From the NCBI RefSeq assembly GCF_000715075.1, contig NC_134094.1, positions 81,979,120 to 82,043,119 on the forward strand: DNA of 64,000 bases, given 5' to 3'. This document shows, in pieces, positions 32,295-43,559 of this stretch (position 1 is its first letter; the number at the start of each line of letters is the position of its first letter). The notes under the pieces are model-generated. The model saw only the letters and a program-made list of their open reading frames with translations. It ran no database searches and had not been told where the DNA came from. Origin of the DNA: Nicotiana tabacum (Eukaryota; Streptophyta; Magnoliopsida; Solanales; Solanaceae). Both the position numbers and the translations under genes were made by a program.

Positions 32295-35184
32295 TGTCAT
32301 GACCCAAAATTCACTACAGGTCATGATGGCGCCTAACGCCGCCATTAGGCAAGCCAACAGTGATTGATCAACTTAGTTACTCTTTTTATTACTTTTGAAA
32401 TCAAAATTTCCATTAATTAAATAGTATAAAATAGAATTTATATGGGTAAAATGATAATATTTACGTGAACTACAATAATGAACAACTAGTAGGAACCCCC
32501 AAAACCCCGTGTTACAAGTGCATGAGCATCTACTAAGGAGTACAATAAAATACAACATATATCTGAAATACAAGTTAGACGGGAGAATATAAATAACTCT
32601 GATGGAGACTCTGTATGCTGCGGATTGTAACATGAAATGCAGCTCACCATAAAGTCCCCACAATAGCCGCGCCTCTGCACCCAGAGGACCACTAGAAACA
32701 TATATAGACCTGCATAATAAGTGCAGCAAGTGCAGCATGAGTACGTAAATTAATACGTACCCAGTAAGTATCTAGCCTAACCCCAGAGAAGTAGTGACGA
32801 GGGGTCGACATCGATACTTACTAGTAGTCCAATAAATCATGTACAGTAAGAAGTAAACATATGTGAGGCGAAGTAAATAAACGAAATACACGAGTATAAA
32901 TACGTGGTACAATCCTCCTCTCAACAATAAAATCAAGCTCTCAATTAGCAGTTACCTCCTCAACCGGAGCATATATATATATATAATGAACCTCACCAGA
33001 TAGGTTGTCACAATCCAAATCAGGAAAACTCGCAGACACACTGGTTTCTTATCAAATATTACGCACGATTCCGTAAGAGTATTTTATAAAAATATCGAGG
33101 CGTACAGCCCGATCCCATCATATTGTGTGCATTGCCGAGGGTCGAACGGCACGAACCATAGATGCATCTATTATACTGCCGAGGTGAACGGCCCGCTCCC
33201 ATGAGAGTATGATAAAAAATTTTGTCGAGGCGAACGACTCGATCCCATTAGAATAAGAAGCTTTAATGGGTCCTTGACCCCACTCACGAATAACGTGTGA
33301 GTTATAAATTTTAAGGAAAACCTTTCGATGAAAACGCATGGCGCAGGAGAAATTGATAAGAGGAGCATAATTATTATGCAGTTAATCATGAAGCCCGTCA
33401 AATCTCTACTATAGCAAGCCTAGTCACGGGTCGTAACGTAAAATAAAGGAATTTAATAGGCAAGGAACAACTCAACTAGTACAGTTATAGCATGGCGGGA
33501 ACCTATGTCTACCTGGACATAACATGAATCTAGACATGTACGGATTCTCGTCACCTCGTGCGTACGTAGCCCCCGCAACAAGTAACACATATCAAATACT
33601 TCACCTAGGGATAGTTTCCCCCTCACCAAGTTATATAGGAGACTTCCCTCGCTCCGAAGTTCCATAACCGGCTCCAACGCCACTCAAATACCTCAAACCG
33701 ATGCCCGTCTCTCCAAAACTATGCAAACAATGTACAAATCCATAAATATATACTCTACTATCCATAATTAATCAATTCATAATAAATTTCCAATTCCGCT
33801 CGAAAAGTCGATAAAGTCAACCCTCGGACCCACGTGCCCGGATTTTAAAATATTTCGAAGATAATCATTACCCATAACACCACGAACTCAAATATATAAT
33901 TTATTCCTAATTCCATTTCCAAAACCGTGGTCAAAAACCAAAATTATCAATTTCTAGGTTTCTTCAAAAATCCCACAATTACTATAATTTTTCATGTTTA
34001 AATCCACATGTAAATCATGTATTTAACTCACAACGGTAGGAATCACTTACCTCATGAAGGATAACAAAAATGGCACTCTAAAATCGCCCCCAAGACCGGC
34101 TCCAATGAGAGAAAAGAGATGAAGTGAGCCAAAACCCGATTTGGCTAACTTATACATTCTGCCCATGCGATCTTCACATCTGCGAAGCCAAAATACCGCA
34201 CCTGCGGCGTCGCCTTTGCGACCACTCCTCCGCTTCTGCAGAAAATTACCCAACACAAAGCCTCACACCTGCGGAAACATTCCCCCCTTTTACGACATCG
34301 CATGTGCGACCTTCTTCCGCTCTTGCGCCTTTACCCGGTTCTGCGCCCAGCGTTTCGCTTTTGCGCTTGCGCAGATGCGGCCAAAGCTCTGCACCTGTGA
34401 CCCTTCCCCTGGCCGGCTTTCTCCGCTTCTGTGACGACCTCCATCGCGCCTGCATGTCCGCACCTATGACCAAACCACCGGAGGTGCGATGACACCAGAT
34501 TTCAGCAGTTTTTAGCATTTCCACAAATCCAAATTTCAATCCATTTCAAACCCGAGGCCCCCGGGACCCCATCCAAACATACCAACCAGTTCCAAAACAT
34601 AACATGAACCTACTCGGAGTCTCAAATCACACCAAACAACATAAAAATTATGAATCGACGATCGAAACCTTCATTTAAACTTTTAAACTTCGACGAACGC
34701 GTCCGAATCACACTTAAACTTTTCGGAATGACGCCAAACTTTGCGCACAAGTCCTATATTACAATACGAACCTATTCCAAGGCTCGTAATCCCATACGAA
34801 CTTCGATAACACCAAAGTCCACTTCAATTCAAACTTAAAAAATTCTTGAAACCTTCAAAATGCCAACTTCCACAGTAAGCGCTGAAATGCTCTCGGGCCA
34901 CCCGATACTCAACCGAACATACGCCCAAGTCTGAAATCATCATACGAACCTATTGGAACCTTCAAATCTAAATTCTGAGGTTGTCTACTCAAAAGTCAAA
35001 CCTTAGTCAATTCTTCCAACTTAAAGCTTCCGAAATTAAAATTTTCTTTCTAAATCAACTTCAAACTTTTCGAAATTCAATTTCGACCACACGTACAAGT
35101 CATAATACCTGAAGTGAAGCTACTCAAGGCCTCAAACCGCTGAACAATACACTAGAGCTCAAAACGACCGGTCGGGTCGTTACA
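32295..35184 (-). repeat. Solo LTR inside element C
   Basis: The ends are TGTCATGACCC (32295) and GGTCGGGTCGTTACA (35184). On the minus strand it runs TGTAACGACC to GGTCATGACA, as in the other chromovirus LTRs here. It contains no coding or priming site and splits Athila gag from the gag-protease linker. About 34160-34495 carries a GC-rich word cluster with TGCGAAG-like and TGCGACC-like units that generates overlapping ORFs on both strands. About 33080-33250 has repeated GAGGCGAACG/CCCGATCCCAT words like those in D's LTR. Confidence 0.85.
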
Positions 35185-36150
35185 TATGTCCCTTGTCATG
35201 CAGCCTCAATTCTGAGCCATTTTGTCAAGAAGAATTTTACAACCAATGAATATTTTGCTAAAGAATGCTCTTCCTACTGAAGTATCAACAATAGCCTTCA
35301 AACTGTCAACTAAACCCATATAATACCTATGTCCTAACATTTGATCCGGAATACCATGGTGTGGACACTTCACCAGCATTCCTTTGAATCTTTCCCAAGT
35401 TTCCTGCAAAGTTTCCATTGATTTTTGACTGAATTACAATATCTCATCAATCTGCTTTGCAGTGGATAGAACTTATTCAAGAACTGCTTGACTAATTCTT
35501 CCCAAGTGTTTATGGAGCTGATGGGGAGCAAATTTAATCAAGTATGTGCTTCTACAGTCACCGGTAATGGAAACAATAAGATCCGAATTGCTTCTGGTGT
35601 CACATTAGGCTGCCTTTGAGTGATACAAATTGACAAAAAATTCTTTAAATGTTGTTGTGGATCTTCAAGACGGGACCCAGAGAATAGTCATTTATTCTGC
35701 AACAGGTGCAACATGTTGTTCATGATTTGGAATGTCTTCGCTTATATCTGAGGGACTGCAATTGCGGTTGCCAGATTATCAGCGGTAGGTTGAGCCCAAT
35801 CATATGAAGTAGTTTCCGGCACTAAAGGTTCCACATCTCTGTTGTTTGGATCACGTTGATTTATTTTTTTCATTATTATTCTCGATGTCACCCATTTCAA
35901 TTTCAGTTAGCTCGTTCGGTTTTTGTTGTTGTCTATTTCTCTTGTTAGCCCGTTTCAGTGCCCTGAAAGCTTTCTCAAGTTTTGGTAATGCTTCAAACAA
36001 TTTACCAATTCTTGAGGAATTTATGGGCATACACCTACGACACACAAGATTGCAAACGTTAAAGTTTCGTTTAATTAAGAGTTTTATAATTAAAAAAATT
36101 TGACTAAATTAAGAATTCTAGCAATCCTTATAGTAATAATCAATAACACC
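35185..36150 (-). pseudogene. gag remnant of element C
   Basis: Minus-strand pieces are 35206-35418 (ETLQETWERFKGMLVKCPHHG, the conserved Athila gag core), about 35440-35540 in another frame (INTWEELVKQFLNKF) and a start region near 35850-35890 with MGDIENNNEKNKST. Frameshifts separate the parts. Gag lies just downstream of the PBS at 36160-36174, as it should. Confidence 0.8.
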
Positions 36151-36159
36151 ATTAATTTT

Positions 36160-36174
36160 CCGGTAACGGCGCCA
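36160..36174 (-). other. Primer binding site of element C
   Basis: The minus strand reads TGGCGCCGTTACCGG. The family PBS is TGGCGCCGTTGCCGGGG, assigned to tRNA-Asp in Athila elements. It starts 5 bases inside the LTR end at 36180. Confidence 0.85.
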
Positions 36175-36179
36175 AAATT

Positions 36180-37435
36180 TGACCACTCCAACTATAACGT
36201 ATAAAAAAGATTAAGAGGTAGTTGTAAATATAATCTGGTTCAAGAGTCCGGAGTCGAATCCTACATGGAATTAACCTATTAACAAAAACTATTCATCTCG
36301 CAAGAATTCGAATAATCAATCTATAGAAGTTGTAAATATCATTTTATTGATCTTCTAATAACTAAGGCAATTAGTAAGAAAGTAGTAAAAAAATATCATT
36401 AGTATAGCTAAAGGTTGTAAACAAGAACGAGAAGTCTTATAGTTATGATTTTCCAAATTGTCGGAATCCTCTCCGCTACATCTCCTATAATTTTACCTAA
36501 TTACTCTCTATGGACCGTGAGCACTTCAGTTATCGTAATTCTCTCTCGAGTAACTATAATAATTTACTAGATGCACTCTCTCGAATTACGCTAGTGATCA
36601 GATCAAGGTTTTATTATCTCTAAATCCACCTTTAAATCTTCTGTATTGATCTCTCATATTCAGGAGTAACGTTGTTCAATAACCACCTAAATATGCACTC
36701 TTTGTCAAATAATACATGCTATATAGGAATAGCTAATTGATAGCATTCAATTAACTAAATTAAGCATATAGTTGAACACATAGAGAAATTCAAAGGCAGA
36801 ACTATATTTAAATATAATGGGAGTTCATCCTTCAAAAGGTTCGATCAAACTCTAGATAGAAATTTAGCTATTCATAGTCATGCTAACAATCACATTCATA
36901 ATTGAAAGCATTAAACTACAAACTAGGAAGAATTGAAAGAAGAATTCGTGTAATCCGTTGCTTGCAATTATTCCAGCCGTATTTTCCTCTTCAAAACTTG
37001 TCTAACTCTAAAAAAAAAAAAAACTAAGTTAATGAGGTAGTTATATGCTAGGGTACAATTAGGGCCAAATTAACTAAGTCCTAAGCTGATTGGGAGCTAA
37101 AACGCCTTGGACCAGGGACCTTGGCGTGTCGCGCTACTCTTTGCTCGCCCTGGACCTCGCGAGGCACAACCATGCACGAGGCACTTGGATTTTCTAGCCT
37201 CACCTAGCGCCCTCTGGGGCGTGACGCTTTTGCAGCCTTGCGCCGTGGTTCCTTTCGTGCTCTATTTTGTTGTTTTTGATGCCTCTTTGTCCAATTTTCT
37301 TTTCACTTCATTCCCAAATGAGCCTACACACAAAAATAACTCAATTAAGCGTAAACGTAGCACGAATCATTACGATTTATAAGTAAAGCATAGGGTAAAT
37401 GACGATATAAAATATAACATATTAGCCTCGCATTA
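36180..37435 (-). repeat. Element C 5' LTR (Athila type)
   Basis: It runs on the minus strand from TAATGCGAGGC (37435) to GGAGTGGTCA (36180), about 1256 bp. It aligns over its length with 37980-39273 and its terminal part with 336-530. It contains a GC-rich stretch (37100-37260) with GCACGAGGC and CCTTGGCG words. The outer end starts TA rather than TG, probably a mutation. Confidence 0.82.
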
Positions 37436-37436
37436 A

Positions 37437-37979
37437 TCTCTAGGTGGTTGGAGCTAAAAAGCAACTTATTTTTACTGATAGAGATTATGCTTCTCGTATT
37501 AATTTAATTGCCAAAGTCCATGAATACAAAAGGTAGAAAGTTATATTGAGAGGGTACCAAAGTCTTTGAGATCAGAAGTTGTTTATCAAACTATATTGGC
37601 CAACCGCGCTTCAAAAGGTGACGTGAACAAATCTGAGGAGATCTTTAAGAAAATGAGGGATCTTGGATTCCCAGTCACATGCTTTGCTTGCAGTCAGTTA
37701 TAAACGGATTGATAAAAAAGAAGATTGTGGATGTATATTGATAATGAAAAAAGAAACTATAAAACTTACTCCCTTCATTTACCAAATATGTATATTGATA
37801 ATGAAAAAAGATACTATAAAACTTACTCCCTTCATTTACCAAATATTGATAGATGCCGGGGGTCAATCTAAATGACATTACTGGAATTGAGCAAATTGTT
37901 GAGACCATGAAGGCAGAAGAAGTCGAACCTAATTTTTATATAAAAAGCATCATGGCAAAACATTATATCTCTGGTGGTC
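37437..37979 (+). pseudogene. PPR-protein gene fragment
   Basis: The plus strand, read in shifting frames, gives FTDRDYASRINLIAKVH, VPKSLRSEVVYQTILAN, NKSEEIFKKMRDLGFPVTC, YKRIDKK, KLTPFIYQILIDAGGQS and NDITGIEQIVETMKAEEV. This is helical-repeat sequence of a P-class pentatricopeptide-repeat protein. It most resembles, from memory of the family, the mitochondrial PPR group of Arabidopsis At1g80270/At1g15480. At least three frame changes and several stops are present, and a 57-bp block is duplicated in tandem (about 37732-37788 and 37789-37845). It is bounded on both sides by Athila LTR ends, so only an internal piece of the gene survives. It could be a decayed paralogue or the original insertion locus. 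Confidence 0.75.
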
Positions 37980-39273
37980 TGATCACTCCCAACTATGCCT
38001 TACAATAAGGAAGCGGTCGCGAAAAAATAATCCGGCCTAAGAGTACGGATTCGAATTCCACTAAAAACTAAGGTTTCGCTATAACTATTAAGTATCACTA
38101 AGAAGACAATCTCGAACAATTCCTAAGATATAAATATTAAAATTATTATGTCTAACTAATTAGCTAATAAATTGAAGTAGTAAATTAACAACTAAAGCTA
38201 CTAAGGGTTGGAGACAAGATTGGAAAATCCTAGAGTTATGATTTTCCTAATTGTCGATATTTTTCTTCCTGCAACATTTTCTATAATTTAGCTTAAGTAT
38301 TCTCTACTAATCATGAGCACTCGACTTATCGTAATCCTATCTCGAGAACCTACAATAATATACTAGTCATATTCTCTCAAATTACGCTAGCTCGCACTTT
38401 CTTACCGTTCACAATGATCACGTCAAAGCTTTGTTATCTCTAATCCCGCTTTTAAATTCGTTATATTGATATCTCAAATACCTTTTGAGTGACGTTGTTC
38501 AATAACAACAACCTAAATATGCATTCTTTTTCAAGTAATACATAATAAATAGATACAACTAATTGAGAGCTCTTCAATTAACAAAAATAAGCATGTCGTT
38601 GAACACGTAGAGAAACTCAAAGGTAAAATTGTATTAAAACGTAACGAGAATTCATTCTTCAAAAGATTAAATCAAACTCTAGATAATAATTTAGTTACTC
38701 GCAGTCACACTAATAATCACGTTAATAATTGAAAGCATCAATCCACAAACTAAGGAAGAACGGAAGAAGAATTCGTGTAATCCGTTGCTTGCAATTGTTC
38801 CAGCCGTATTTTCCTATTCAAAACTTGCCTCTCTCCTTAAAAACTAAGTTTAGGAGGTATTTATAAGGTAGGGTAAAGTTTAGAGCCGAAATAACCAAGT
38901 CCCAAGCTGTCTGGGAGTCAAAACGCCTTGGAACAAGGCCTTGGCGCATCGCACCCCTCTTTCCTCACCTTGCACCGTGTAAGGCGTTGATTTTGGCGCC
39001 TTTGACCTTGCAAGACCCCGTGTATGGCACGGTCCAGTGCTTGTCTAGCACGATTTGGGGCACGGTGCTTTTGCTGCCTTGCGCGGTGGTTCCTCTCTGC
39101 TCTATTTTATTGTCTTTGATGCTTCTTTGTCCAGTTTTCTTTTCACTTCAATCCCAAATAATCTTACACACAAAACAACTCAATTAAGCGTAAACATAGT
39201 ATGAATCGTCAATATTATAAATAAAACATAGAGTAAACGATTATATAAAGCATAGGATTTTAGCCTCACATCA
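37980..39273 (-). repeat. Athila-type LTR, probably 3' LTR of element E
   Basis: The minus strand runs TGATGTGAGGC (39273) to GTTGGGAGTGATCA (37980), 1294 bp. It is homologous to 36180-37435 but clearly diverged. The sequence just outside 39273 on the minus strand is AAGTGTGGGGTGT, a PPT-like tract, so this is a 3' LTR whose internal region lies to the right. Confidence 0.78.
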
Positions 39274-39286
39274 ACACCCCACACTT
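39274..39286 (-). other. Polypurine tract of element E
   Basis: AAGTGTGGGGTGT on the minus strand abuts the LTR start at 39273. Confidence 0.6.
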
Positions 39287-42010
39287 AACTATTGCTTTCC
39301 CTCGAGTCAACCAAAACCAAAGGAACTCACGACATCCTCCCCTCAAGCATCAACACCCTATGACCATGATTGATAGCAACAATTAAGCTCTATCATATAC
39401 ATTCAAAACATAAACAACATGCCCATAACAATCCTAGCATCGAAAACTGATTCAATGTCACAATGCACTCAGGACTCGAATATTCAACCTAACAGAAAAG
39501 TCTAATAATGTTACCTATCTATCGTAAAATCATGTGCCTTCACAACAAAATAACAGAGAATAAGTAGTCCACACATCTAAATCAAATACTCGAATATATT
39601 TTAAGGAATCACACATATAAAAGAAATTACTCACTCTCCAAAAGAAGTCACATGCATGCAAAAGGTACCATAGGCTTACTCATTATGTAAACCTCTACTA
39701 ATATAGGCCCACTCGGTCTCAAATGAACTAGAAATTATTATAGTTGTAATATGAGCTAAGGGACGGGTAAGATAAATATAGATAATAGTGGTGAACCCTC
39801 CTAAGCACTTTCACACATCACATAGTCAACTTTTAAGCGCAACATTTTTTCAACCATACTTCAAACATCACAATCAAGACCACCCACAAAAATATGTTCC
39901 ATCTTTCTTTAGGAACTACTTTAACTCACAACCACTAGTAAGGATAATATGTATTTATTTCTTTTTGCTATATTTTTTTTCTTATTTTTTTCAAATATAT
40001 TTTTCTAATTTTTCTTTTCTTTTTCTACTATTTTTTTCTTTGTATTTTGTATTACCCGCTAGTCGTGTTCTCTTTAAGATTTAAGTGCACCTTTATTCCT
40101 TCCATTGGTTCCACTAAACCATTCTCATTACTTCTTTCTAGCGCATATTCATACAATTCAAGTGCTTTAAGAGGTAAAAGGCTCAAAACGCAATTAAGAA
40201 CAAAGGGTAATGCGGATGCCAAAGAAAGGGTCTACAAGCTCAAAAGGGTTAGCTACGGATAATTTTATTTGTGGTAAGCATAAACACTCATTAAGATTAA
40301 AAAAGCCTAAAATTATTTTTCAAACTAAGCAATACCTAAAATTTCGCTTCAACTCATATGCCGGACAAGTTCTAGACACAATTGAAAAAATATGGACTAT
40401 ACAATAACTCACTTCACACAATGATACATGATTCACTAAGGACGTTCTCATTCCGACTCTCAAATCAAGTAAATATTCACATAGCCAAGAGATATAAGCA
40501 TAACGCATAAAGTGAATACAAGTTAAGAGAAAGAGCCATAGGCGCAACAAAATATGCTATCTAGGTTTATCTAGACATCATCAAATATCTAAAATAAAGG
40601 AAAGACGATACATATGCTAAAACCTAAGTATGCTACTATCAAATAAGTCAAAGGGAATGAATCAAATCATTCTTCCCTATTTTATTTCCTAAATCCTACT
40701 ATACGCTAAATATTAGAAAAAAATATTACGCGATTCAAGTAACATTCCATAGAAAAGAACCGAGACACAAAAAAAAATCACGAAAAATTATTATTATCTA
40801 AAGAAAATAAAAAGTCATCTTTTTATACTTTTCTATTTTTTATTTTTTTGTATTTTTATTTAGAATTTAAACCCTTAAGAAAACTCTCTAGGAGATCCAT
40901 CGTAAGGAAAATTTCAATCTTTTTTTATCCTTTTTTTTTTTTTTTTTGTTTCAACAACACACCTAAAATAATGCGAGTAAAACGACACATGAAATCGCCC
41001 AGATAATTCTTCACTTTATACTTAAAATTATACATTGTCCTCAATGTAAACCATAAATAACATGAGCAAAAAAAAACCTTGTAGGCCAAAGACTGAAGTA
41101 TTAGCAGCTCATGGAGTACTCAAACTTCTTACCGGTATAGTCCTTTGTGCGGGTACCCCACATTTAGTTCCAACCATCTGACTTGCTTTTGCTTCTTTCC
41201 AGTGGCTTTACTTTCCATGCTCCTACAAAATTAAAAAAGCTACATTATAAAAAAAAAAATAGAAAAGGTAAAACAAATCCAGTAAAGTTAGGTTGCCTCC
41301 CAACAAGCACCTTAATTAACGTCGTGACATAACGTGACTCACTTTTTGCCTCCACCTCGAACTTATGAATTGAACCTCAAGTTTTGATTCAAGCTTATAA
41401 TTATGCTCTTTAGGCTGTACAAATTCTCGTGAGTCAAAAATTAAATAATTCCTTATGTACTTTTTTGTTGTCAACTGAGGAGTGTCATCTTACCTTGACA
41501 GCCTCGAAAATTCAGAATATAAGGCTCATATACCTCTTTTCTTGACTCCGTTGTATGCTCGTAAGGGTCCATTCACATTTTACCATCAAAACACAATATA
41601 GAGAAGTGTTTTGAATGAGGCATAACACACTCGTATATATCAATTTCGAGATGTTCAACATCCTCAACATAAATGACACTAGAGTCAACTAAATTTGTAT
41701 CCTGAATGTTCTTGGCTGACTCTAGTATCACTTCTTTAATATTGACTTTCTCAAAATCTAGTTGGTTAGATTGTTAGTGTTCTACTCTGACATCCTTCAT
41801 CAGTACCTCAAATTTTGCCTCTGATGCACACTTTTCTTGGGTACTATCCATAATATTAGCTTGTTGAACATTAAAAGCTTCCATCAATTGACTCACTTGA
41901 GCCTTCAAGTTGTGCATAATTGCCTCGTGTCTTTGTATCTGTAATTGTATCTTATTATTTGCTCCACAAGGCACATTAACATATCATTAATCTCCTTTAG
42001 ATTAGCATCC
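39287..42010 (-). mobile_element. Internal (3') region of element E, AT-rich
   Basis: It is assigned to an Athila-like element from its position next to the PPT and 3' LTR, and from GGTTGCCTCCCAACAAGCAC at about 41290, shared with element C near 27640. Poly(T)-rich stretches lie at 39960-40050 and 40840-40950. A 66-codon minus-strand frame at 41774-41974 has a heptad-like pattern (NLKAQVSQLMEAFN) but no identified domain. No integrase or RT was recognised, so E may be a non-autonomous or deleted copy. The right boundary is not visible. Confidence 0.5.
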
Positions 42011-43535
42011 CCTGATTCTTTATTCTTATTAACTTCACAAGAAAAAGTATGGGAGAGTGGGGGAGAGAAAAAGGAGGTAGGACAGAGAGAGTAGAGATAG
42101 AGAGAGGAGAGACGTACCTACTGGGCGGCTCAGTGGACGCCGATGCCGACAAGTTCACCGGAAGTGAAAATTACCGTTGAATCGAAGAGAGAGAGAGCAA
42201 ATAATACAAAGTTAAATATTCTCATTTTTAGGACTTTAAAATGATATCTAAAATGTATATATGCAATCAATGGATTTAATAACTTTTCATAGTAATTTAT
42301 TCGTCCTATTAAGTTTTCATATTTTAGATTTTTTTTTTTGCCCATGCACATTTCTACAAAGTTATATAAATTATAAATTCTTGTTTTTTATCTCAATAAC
42401 TAAAACCTCAATATATGGGTAACATTGAAACCTTTAAAGGGAGATAAATTGAGAAGACATTCGATTCAAATAGAAATATAGTTAATTAGTCTTGCTTGTA
42501 TCTTGTCGAATGAACTTGAGAATAGCTTTTGAAAAAAAAAATAGAAAAATTCTTAAATCTGTAAGGGCTATGTATTTTTACTAAAACTAAAAAGGAAGCG
42601 AGATAACTTGTGAAATTGAATTGATAAAATTATAAAATTAGAATAATATTTAAGGTGAATATTATTTATTGAGTTAGCTATATAAGATTACTATTCATCG
42701 ACCTCAGAAGTTTATACTTTATTTTATGATTCAAACAATATTTAAAAATATAATTTTTCTTACAAAAAAATTACTCATTGAGATGAAAAGCACTTGCAAT
42801 GCCCTTACGCTAAAACTAGTACATTGACAAGTATGATATTACACTAATTTGTGTTCATCTTTATTATAAGTATCACTTATTTTCCACCATTATATGTATC
42901 AAATAACTTAGTCTGACAAATATTAGGCCAACCGTAAGTAATTACCTAATATTTGTCTTTACTGAGATTAAACCCTGATTTCTTAAATTGATTTGTTATT
43001 TCAAGTTATTAATATATTTTTGATGATATGTGTATATAACAAAACAAAGTGTGTATCAGATTTTATATAAAATGGTATATAGTTAAAAAAAATATTATAA
43101 ATCACAAATTTCTATAATCAAAAAATTCTGTAACTCTTTATTAACTCTTTAAATGATAAAAGTGCCATTTTAAATTTTAAAGTAAAATTACTACTGCTAC
43201 TATTTAAAAGGAAAAACGAAAACGCCAAAAAAAAAGAAGGAAAAGGAAAAGCTTCTTTAGAAGACCTCGACATACTTTTTTTTTCCTCCTTCCTGAAGCT
43301 CGAAACCAACAGGTCTCCCTGCCGCCTTCATATGCTCAACACCCCTTCTAAACCTCCAAATAGAAAAAATTATTTTAGCTAAATTCCCTATTTCTGGGTC
43401 TCTGTCAAATTTGCAAATTCTGTATCTGCTTTTGTTCCCTATATCTTGAAAAACCCCAAAAATTCTATTTTTGAGAATTAAATCTTTTACATTTATCAAT
43501 TTTTGCTAGGACTGACAGCAATTGAAAGAATTTTT
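42011..43535. other. Intergenic region upstream of DP gene
   Basis: GA-rich simple repeats lie at 42050-42115 and 42185-42198. The remainder is AT-rich with no gene recognised. The last about 300 bp (43200-43535) should hold the promoter and 5' UTR of the DP gene. ACGCCAAA at 43222-43229 is the reverse complement of TTTGGCGT, a near match to the E2F consensus TTTSSCGC. No convincing TATA box was assigned. Confidence 0.45.
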
Positions 43536-43559
43536 ATGATTAGTTGGTTGGAATGGTGA
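43536..43559 (+). CDS. Upstream ORF overlapping the DP start codon
   Basis: ATG at 43536 opens a 7-codon frame (MISWLEW) ending at TGA 43557-43559. It overlaps the DP start ATG at 43553 in a different reading frame. If the transcript starts upstream of 43536, ribosomes initiating here would pass the main start, so the uORF could lower DP translation. The main ATG has G at +4 and G at -3 (GGAATGG). Confidence 0.4.
   Translation: MISWLEW

Larger units (their letters stand above)
26139..37435 (-). mobile_element. Athila-lineage Ty3/gypsy element (element C), minus strand
   Basis: Reading right to left: LTR (36180-37435), PBS of the Athila type, gag, protease, RT, RNase H, integrase and a long downstream region. 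The lineage is indicated by the PBS and by integrase and RNase H wording typical of Athila. A solo LTR (32295-35184) interrupts the gag-protease region. The 3' LTR is not present where expected; sequence ends at the D junction (26138/26139). All coding pieces are decayed. Confidence 0.8.

Noticed and set aside
34124..34539. Overlapping ORFs on both strands in GC-rich DNA
   Set aside because: They fall in the palindromic word cluster of the solo LTR 32295-35184; open frames on both strands are a composition effect.
36180..39273. A small retroelement made of two LTRs flanking the PPR fragment
   Set aside because: No PBS follows the right-hand LTR on its inner side and no PPT precedes the left-hand one. 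Instead, the PBS and PPT lie outside, showing two separate elements.
42120..42351. Possible minus-strand gene start (73-codon ORF, MRIFNFVLFALSLF)
   Set aside because: It has a hydrophobic start but no continuation, splice support or family match; it is AT-rich sequence next to GA simple repeats.
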